This document shows positions 1 to 3,877 of a DNA stretch of 9,596 nucleotides, in pieces. Numbering within the stretch: position 1 is the stretch's first letter; each line of letters starts with the position of its first letter. The notes under the pieces are model-generated. The model searched no databases. It was given only the letters and a program-made list of their open reading frames with translations, and was not told where the DNA came from. The stretch comes from an uncultured Phenylobacterium sp. (lineage in GTDB: Bacteria; Pseudomonadota; Alphaproteobacteria; Caulobacterales; Caulobacteraceae), in assembly GCA_945952175.1 (NCBI GenBank), contig CAMFHW010000127.1:1-9596 (forward strand). The letters are read 5' to 3'. The translations under genes and the position numbers were made by a program.

Positions 1-227
1 GCCTTCGGCGCCTCGGGGGCCATGGCGGGCTGGGCCGGCGGGCAGGCGGGCTGCGGCGAAGGCGGGCAGGCGCCGGTCCCGGTCGCTGGGCCGGTCACCG
101 CCGGACGGCCGCCGATAGCCACGGTCTGGGCCGCGGGCTTGGCGCCGGTCAGCTCCGACATCTTGGCGGAGTCGCAGGCGGCCAGGCCGGTCAGGGCGGC
201 GAGGGCGATAAGGGCGGACAGACGCAT
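1..227 (-). CDS. Putative lipoprotein, Pro/Ala/Cys-rich, C-terminus beyond window edge
   Basis: An open frame starts with ATG at 227-225 on the minus strand and runs off the left edge after 75 codons. The first residues (MRLSALIALAALTGLAAC) form a lipoprotein signal peptide: a basic residue at position 2, a hydrophobic core, then the lipobox L-A-A-C with the lipidated cysteine at residue 18. Asp follows the cysteine, which in enterobacteria would favour retention in the inner membrane; that rule is uncertain in alphaproteobacteria. The visible mature part is low in complexity and rich in Pro, Ala, Gly and Thr, with two further cysteines in Pro-rich runs (ACPPSPQPACPP) near residues 58-66. There is no strong ribosome binding site. 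I recognise no family, and only the export and lipidation prediction is supported. Codon use matches the neighbours. Confidence 0.7.
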   Translation of the reverse strand, partial: MRLSALIALAALTGLAACDSAKMSELTGAKPAAQTVAIGGRPAVTGPATGTGACPPSPQPACPPAQPAMAPEAPK

Positions 228-344
228 GGCGCAGGCTCGGATGCTCGAACGATCCCCGACCATGCGGAGCCGTTCGCGTTAACGCTGTGGCTTTCACCCT
301 GCGCGCGAGGAACGGCGGTCTCAAGCCCCTGCGACGCGCGAAGC

Positions 345-719
345 TTAACCCTTTGCGAGCAGCCCCCGTCGTAGCGGCAGCCAAACCAGAAGGGCGGTGA
401 AGACCCCCACGCTGTCGGCGACGAAGTCCCGCCAATCGCCGTCGCGGCCGAAGCCCATGGTCGCCTGCAGCACCTCGATCGCCGCCCCGAGCCCCAGCGT
501 GAAGGCCAGGATCGACCGTGGCCGCCGGGGCGACAGCACCAGGCCCGCCCCGGTCAGGATCGCCCAGGTCAGGGCGTGGGCGGCCTTGTCCCAGATCAGG
601 TTCTCGCCCGGGACGTCCCTGCTGGGCGCCAGGCACAGATAGAGCACGATGCTGGTGGCCAGCACGTAGAGCCCGATGCGGGCGGGACGGGGCAGGCGGG
701 AGAAGCGGTCGAGGATCAT
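345..719 (-). CDS. VanZ-like family small membrane protein
   Basis: This is a 124-residue protein with about four hydrophobic segments (near residues 15-33, 47-63, 69-86 and 99-116). It has the layout of VanZ-like proteins: a D-K-x-x-H motif at the start of the second segment (D44, K45, H48), E-x-x-Q in the third (E82, Q85), and an R-D-x-x-x-D-x-x-G motif before the last (R97, D98, D102, G105). VanZ itself gives low-level teicoplanin resistance in enterococci, but most small proteobacterial relatives have no known function, so resistance should not be assumed. I chose the ATG at 719 because the VanZ pattern begins just after it; the frame stays open further upstream but reads there as low-quality sequence overlapping the start of the divergent HAD gene. 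The next gene on this strand, the lipoprotein, lies 117 bp downstream. Confidence 0.75.
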   Translation of the reverse strand: MILDRFSRLPRPARIGLYVLATSIVLYLCLAPSRDVPGENLIWDKAAHALTWAILTGAGLVLSPRRPRSILAFTLGLGAAIEVLQATMGFGRDGDWRDFVADSVGVFTALLVWLPLRRGLLAKG

Positions 720-840
720 CGCGGCTGCGTTCGCATCGCCACATGGCGTTTCCAAGGCCAAGCTCCCGACCGCCAGAGAGGGGCTGACCGGTGGGCGGAA
801 AGCCACTAGGTTCCGGCCTCGCGAAAAACGGGAGCGAGTA

Positions 841-1503
841 ATGGCGGTCGAGGCGGTGATCTGGGATTTCGGCGGGGTGTTCACCTCCTCGCCCTTCGAG
901 GCCTTCAACCGCTACGAGGCCGAGAAGGGCCTGCCCAAGGACCTGATCCGAAAGGTCAACTCCACCAACCCCGACCACAACGCCTGGGCCCTGTTCGAGC
1001 GCAACGAGATCGATGGCGCGGGCTTCGACAAGCTGTTCCTCGAGGAATCCACCGCGCTCGGCCACCCGGTGCCCGGCCGCGAGGTGCTGCCCCTGCTGTC
1101 GGGCCAGCTGCGCCCGCGCATGGTCGCCGCGCTGAAGGCCTGCAAGGACCATTTCAAGGTCGGCTGCATCACCAACAACGTGGTCTCGGAGCACAGCCCG
1201 GGCCAGGACCAGGGCCAGCGCATGGCCGGCGCCATGGGCCAGGTGATGCCGTTGTTCGACGCCATCATCGAGAGCTCCAAGGCCGGCGTCCGCAAGCCCG
1301 ACCCCAAGATCTACCAGATGATGTGCGAGCTCCTGGCCGTCGATCCGGCCAACTGCGTCTATCTCGACGACCTGGGCATCAACTGCAAACCCGCGGCCCA
1401 GCTCGGCATGCGCGCCATCAAGGTGGTGGACGTCGACCAGACCCTGGCCGAACTCAGCGCCGCCACCGGCCTGATCTTCGACGACGAGGAGACGTCGGCA
1501 TGA
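841..1503 (+). CDS. HAD-superfamily hydrolase (subfamily IA, ACAD10/epoxide-hydrolase-N-terminal type)
   Basis: A 220-residue protein with all four HAD motifs. Motif I is WDFGGVFT (D9 as nucleophile), motif II is the Thr in CITNN (T111), motif III is the Lys in RKPDP (K152), and motif IV is YLDD (D176, D177). A helical cap lies between motifs I and II. The arrangement, including the S-S-P after motif I and the S-K-x-G-x-R-K-P-D-P-x-I-Y signature, resembles the HAD domains found in ACAD10 and at the N-terminus of mammalian soluble epoxide hydrolase. The family hydrolyses phosphate esters; the substrate here is unknown. The usual second Asp of motif I (D-x-D) is Gly11, as in some active phosphatases such as YihX. 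The ATG at 841 is preceded by GGAG six bases upstream, and the homology begins directly at it. It is first in a three-gene operon; its stop overlaps the next start. Confidence 0.85.
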   Translation: MAVEAVIWDFGGVFTSSPFEAFNRYEAEKGLPKDLIRKVNSTNPDHNAWALFERNEIDGAGFDKLFLEESTALGHPVPGREVLPLLSGQLRPRMVAALKACKDHFKVGCITNNVVSEHSPGQDQGQRMAGAMGQVMPLFDAIIESSKAGVRKPDPKIYQMMCELLAVDPANCVYLDDLGINCKPAAQLGMRAIKVVDVDQTLAELSAATGLIFDDEETSA

Positions 1504-1808
1504 CCCGTCCCACCCGCATCGGCGCCATCGACGCCTTGGAGACCCTGCCCGATTGGAGCGCGCTGACCTCCGGCCGCGACGCCATCGCCCGCACCTACGT
1601 CTTCGGTGACTTCAACGCCGCTTTCGCCTTCATGACCCGGGTGGCCCTGAAGGCCGACAAGATCGACCACCATCCGGAATGGTCGAACGTCTACAACCGC
1701 GTCGAGGTGGTGCTCACCACCCACGACGCCGACGGGGTCACCGCGCTCGACGTGGAGATGGCCCGGTTCATGGACGCGGCGGCCAAGGGCCTGGGCGCAA
1801 AGGAGTAG
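1500..1808 (+). CDS. phhB: Pterin-4a-carbinolamine dehydratase (4a-hydroxytetrahydrobiopterin dehydratase)
   Basis: The 102-residue product is about the usual length of this family. It carries the signature histidine pair in HHPEW (H57, H58, P59, E60, W61), followed by N-x-Y at 63-65 and L-T-T-H-D at 72-76, then G-V-T-x-x-D (G79 to D84). The upstream Y-x-F-x-D-F (33-38) and the F-x-F-M-x-x-V-A helix also fit. The enzyme dehydrates 4a-hydroxytetrahydropterin to the quinonoid dihydropterin during pterin recycling, classically after an aromatic amino acid hydroxylase. Its start codon overlaps the HAD stop (ATGA, 4 bp), so the two genes are probably translationally coupled. No phenylalanine hydroxylase is visible in the window, so the local substrate or partner is unclear; other roles, such as molybdopterin-linked ones, have been proposed for orphan homologues. 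The family call is secure; the biological role is not. Confidence 0.92.
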   Translation: MTRPTRIGAIDALETLPDWSALTSGRDAIARTYVFGDFNAAFAFMTRVALKADKIDHHPEWSNVYNRVEVVLTTHDADGVTALDVEMARFMDAAAKGLGAKE

Positions 1809-1813
1809 GCGAG

Positions 1814-2590
1814 ATGGCGGGACGGGTCGCGGGCAAGAAGGCCTTCATCACGGGCGCGGCCCAGGGTCTGGGCGCGGCCATGGCCCGCAAGCTGGCGGAG
1901 GAGGGGGCCAAGGTCAGCCTCGCCGACATCAATCACGAGGGCGCCAAGGCCATCGCCGCCGAGATCAATGCGGCCCATGGCGAAGGGACCGCCTTCGCCT
2001 TCCCGCTCGACGTCACCAAGGAAGACCAGTGGATCTACGCCCTGGAAGAGGCCGACGAGGCGATGGGCGGCATCTCGATCCTGGTCAACAACGCCGGCAT
2101 CAGCCGTGGCGGCAATATCGAGCAGCTCAGCTTCGACGACTGGAAGTTGGTGATGAGCGTCAATGTCGATTCGGTGTTCCTGGGGACCAAGCACGCGTTG
2201 AAATATATGCGCGGCCACCAGCCGGGCTCGATCGTCAACATCTCGTCGATCGCCGGCCTGATCGCCGCCCACAACTCGCCGGTCTACAACGCCTCCAAGG
2301 CCGCGGTCTGGCTGCTTTCCAAGGGCATCGCCCTGCACTGCGCCAAACAGGGGCTCGACATCCGGTCGAACTCCATCCACCCGACCTTCATCGACACCCC
2401 GATCCTCGACCCCCTGCGCCAGCAGTTCGGCAAGGAGGTCGCCGAGGGCAAGCTCGCCCGCCAGATCCCGCTGGGCCACATCGGCGAGCCCGACGACATC
2501 GCCAACGCCGTCCTCTACCTGGCCAGCGACGAGTCCAAGTTCATGACCGGCGCCGAGCTCAAGCTGGACGGCGGCATCTCGGCGATGTGA
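1814..2590 (+). CDS. Classical short-chain dehydrogenase/reductase (NAD-preferring SDR)
   Basis: A 258-residue Rossmann-fold oxidoreductase of typical classical SDR length. Visible motifs are TGAAQGLG for the dinucleotide (13-20), an acidic D38 at the end of the second strand, which predicts NAD(H) over NADP(H), a D-V at 66-67, NNAG (92-95), and the catalytic tetrad N117, S145, Y158 and K162 (Y-N-A-S-K). The C-terminal half has the common P-T-F-I-D-T-P substrate loop and the closing L-x-L-D-G-G. The overall pattern resembles cyclic-alcohol and hydroxysteroid-type dehydrogenases; substrate cannot be read from sequence. AAAGGAG at 1799-1805 sits eight bases before the ATG, and the gene starts five bases after the dehydratase stop, so it is the third gene of the operon. 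A dihydropteridine reductase role would be attractive next to a pterin dehydratase, but the sequence looks like a generic classical SDR. Confidence 0.92.
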   Translation: MAGRVAGKKAFITGAAQGLGAAMARKLAEEGAKVSLADINHEGAKAIAAEINAAHGEGTAFAFPLDVTKEDQWIYALEEADEAMGGISILVNNAGISRGGNIEQLSFDDWKLVMSVNVDSVFLGTKHALKYMRGHQPGSIVNISSIAGLIAAHNSPVYNASKAAVWLLSKGIALHCAKQGLDIRSNSIHPTFIDTPILDPLRQQFGKEVAEGKLARQIPLGHIGEPDDIANAVLYLASDESKFMTGAELKLDGGISAM

Positions 2591-2609
2591 GCTTTTGCTC
2601 GGTTGTATT

Positions 2610-2879
2610 GGAACCACGAACCACACGAACCCACACGAACAAGAGCGCGCAGCGCTCCATCACACGACCAAGAGCCTTTCAGGCAAACTGTTCGTGCTTT
2701 TCGTGTTTTTCGTGGTCCAAATTCTTCTAGGGCCAGCGACCGCATCGACGCTGCAAATCGGAACCACGAAAAACACGAAAAACACGAACGTCCCCGGCCA
2801 GCCTTCGGGGTCGGAAACCTCGCGCTCCGCGCAGGGCGTCGCTGACCCGTTCGCGTAGGTTCGTGTGGTTCGTGGTTCG
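2610..2879. repeat. Inverted pair of palindromic intergenic repeat modules
   Basis: The 307 bp between the stop codons of the convergent SDR and TetR genes are almost entirely repeat. Module 1 (2610-2719) begins with GGAACCACGAACCACACG and ends with the reverse-oriented TTTTCGTGTTTTTCGTGG. Module 2 (2760-2879) has the same parts in opposite orientation. The outer arms 2611-2640 and 2849-2878 are reverse complements at 28 of 30 positions; the inner arms (2690-2716 and 2763-2789) match at 26 of 27. Each arm is built of 9-10 base units around ACACGAA; CCACACGAAC occurs twice in tandem at 2621-2640. Each module has a small GC hairpin in its middle. Transcripts from either flanking gene could fold here, so the pair may act as a bidirectional terminator or RNA end. 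It reads as HEKHEK or VFFVF peptides in several frames, which is a typical source of false genes. Confidence 0.9.
2643..2657. repeat. Core hairpin of repeat module 1
   Basis: GAGCGC-GCA-GCGCTC is a perfect six-base-pair stem with a three-base loop, placed between the two ACACGAA-type arms of module 1. The inverted second module has a comparable GCGC-TCC-GCGC at 2822-2832 and a CCCCG/CGGGG stem at 2792-2796 and 2806-2810, so a GC-rich hairpin between AT-richer arms seems to be part of the element's design. Confidence 0.6.
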
Positions 2880-2897
2880 ATAAAACTGAGCTTCCGC

Positions 2898-3548
2898 TCA
2901 GGCCCCGCCCGTCGACAGCCAGGCCGCGCCGGTCTCCAGCAGCCCGCCGCCGTTGAGCAGGGCGAGGCCCAGCAGGGCCTGCTGGATCCAGGCCAGGGCC
3001 ACCCCGCCGTTCGAGCGCCCGCGCGCCAGGCCGACCGCCGCGGCCCCGCGCCCGAACGCCCACAGGGCCTCGGCCACATTGGCCGTCGACGCCTCGTCCG
3101 CGCCGGGGCCGAGGGTGCGCGCCACCGCCGCGCGCAGGGCCTCGAAGGCCTCCTCCTCGGCGGCCACCACGCCCGGCTCGGGCTCGGTGTCGCGCACCTC
3201 GTACATCAGCCGATAGAGCGAGGGGTGGGCGTCGACGAAGCTCAGATAGGCGGCGCTGATCTGCGACAGGCCTTCGCCGCCGGGCGGCCCGGCCTCCACC
3301 TGCTCCAGCGCGCCGCGCAGGCCCGCGAAGCCCTCCCGCGCCAGGGCGGCCAGCAGCGAGCGCTTGTCGGCATAGTGATAATAGACGGTCGGGGCGGAGA
3401 CGCCGATGCGTGCGGCGATGGCCCGCAGCTGCAGATGATCGCGGCCTTCCCGCTCCAGTATGGTCTTGGCCGCGTCCAGCAGGCGGTTGCGCACATTGCC
3501 CACGTGGTAGGCGCGCTCGCCGCGATAGACGCCGACCGCATGCGTCAT
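2898..3548 (-). CDS. TetR-family transcriptional regulator (WHG-type C-terminal domain)
   Basis: The 216-residue product opens with YHVGNVRNRLLDAA (14-27), close to the Y-H-x-G-N-L-R start typical of TetR regulators with the WHG-type C-terminal domain. The helix-turn-helix follows at about 41-62 (LRAIAARIGVSAPTVYYHYA) with D-K-x-x-L-L after it. The ligand-binding half contains Y-L-x-F-V-x-x-H-P-x-L-Y-R-L-M (101-115) and W-A-F-G-R-G (163-168) in place of the usual W-x-x-x-H-G. Such proteins bind short palindromic operators as dimers and let go when a small ligand binds. The ATG at 3548 has GAGGG about seven bases upstream and sits just before the conserved region; a longer in-frame start at 3695 would add 49 residues without family resemblance. 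It diverges from the TonB-dependent receptor, which is its most likely target together with itself. The ligand is unknown. Confidence 0.9.
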   Translation of the reverse strand: MTHAVGVYRGERAYHVGNVRNRLLDAAKTILEREGRDHLQLRAIAARIGVSAPTVYYHYADKRSLLAALAREGFAGLRGALEQVEAGPPGGEGLSQISAAYLSFVDAHPSLYRLMYEVRDTEPEPGVVAAEEEAFEALRAAVARTLGPGADEASTANVAEALWAFGRGAAAVGLARGRSNGGVALAWIQQALLGLALLNGGGLLETGAAWLSTGGA

Positions 3549-3673
3549 GCGGCGCCCTCGACCCGGCCATGCTCCCCGTCGGTAAGCCGCACCGTGTGAT
3601 CCACCCAGCCAGCTACGCGTCCCGCGTTTCGCCGCCACCTGCGCCGAACGCTGTTCTCTAGGGCTCAGGATCG

Positions 3674-3687
3674 CGAACAAATGTTCG
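3674..3687. promoter_or_regulatory. Candidate operator, inverted repeat CGAACA-AA-TGTTCG
   Basis: A perfect six-base inverted repeat with a two-base centre lies between the divergent tetR and receptor genes, 126 bp upstream of the tetR start codon. Its size suits a dimeric regulator such as the adjacent TetR protein. It also resembles the Gram-positive LexA box, but alphaproteobacterial LexA usually binds a direct GTTC-N7-GTTC repeat, so the TetR reading is preferred. Binding is inferred, not shown. Confidence 0.45.
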
Positions 3688-3753
3688 TTTCGCAAGCCGA
3701 GATTTCGGAGAACCTCAACGTGCTCAAGCTTCCGTAGCGGCGGGTGGGCTCCG

Positions 3754-3783
3754 TCGAAAGGATTTGTCTAACACGGTTAGAAT
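3754..3783 (+). promoter_or_regulatory. Possible promoter of the TonB-dependent receptor gene
   Basis: TAGAAT at 3778-3783 matches the -10 consensus at five of six positions. Eighteen bases upstream, TCGAAA (3754-3759) is a weak -35 (four of six). This would give a leader of roughly 90 bases before the receptor ATG. The -10 overlaps the inverted repeat at 3767-3781, a common layout for repression by a TetR protein. The match is modest in a GC-rich genome and should be treated as a candidate. Confidence 0.35.
3767..3781. promoter_or_regulatory. Candidate operator, inverted repeat TCTAAC-ACG-GTTAGA
   Basis: A perfect six-base inverted repeat with a three-base centre, about 100 bp upstream of the receptor start codon and overlapping the TAGAAT candidate -10. 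It is more AT-rich than its surroundings. The position fits a repressor site acting on the receptor gene. Its half-site differs from that at 3674-3687, so at most one of the two is likely to be the main TetR site, and the other may serve a different regulator. Confidence 0.5.
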
Positions 3784-3877
3784 CCATCCGATGCCTCTCA
3801 ACGGACGCCGCGCGGCTCACGCGGGGACGCCCGAATAAGACGAGTCCGCCGCGGCTCGATCACAAGGGGAGGCCTTC

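Noticed and set aside
276..285. GCGTTAACGC palindrome upstream of the lipoprotein, possibly a CtrA-type site
   Set aside because: Only one TTAA core is present without the spaced partner, and ten-base palindromes arise by chance.
1814..2590. Dihydropteridine reductase as the identity of the SDR
   Set aside because: The sequence has the full classical SDR tetrad and C-terminal substrate loop of a generic dehydrogenase; only the neighbouring pterin dehydratase suggests the pterin role.
1691..2626. A 311-codon minus-strand frame opposite the dehydratase and SDR genes
   Set aside because: Its composition is that of an antisense shadow (D/G/V/L/R rich, no motif); the plus strand carries well-matched enzymes.
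2595..2858. Short frames in both directions across the repeats, giving HEPHEP, HEKHEK and VFFVFF peptides
   Set aside because: The peptides come from the 9-10 base repeat units; frames are read equally in several phases and have no ribosome binding site or family resemblance.
2610..2879. CRISPR array or insertion sequence
   Set aside because: Repeat units are not evenly spaced with unique spacers, orientation alternates, and no transposase or Cas gene is present.
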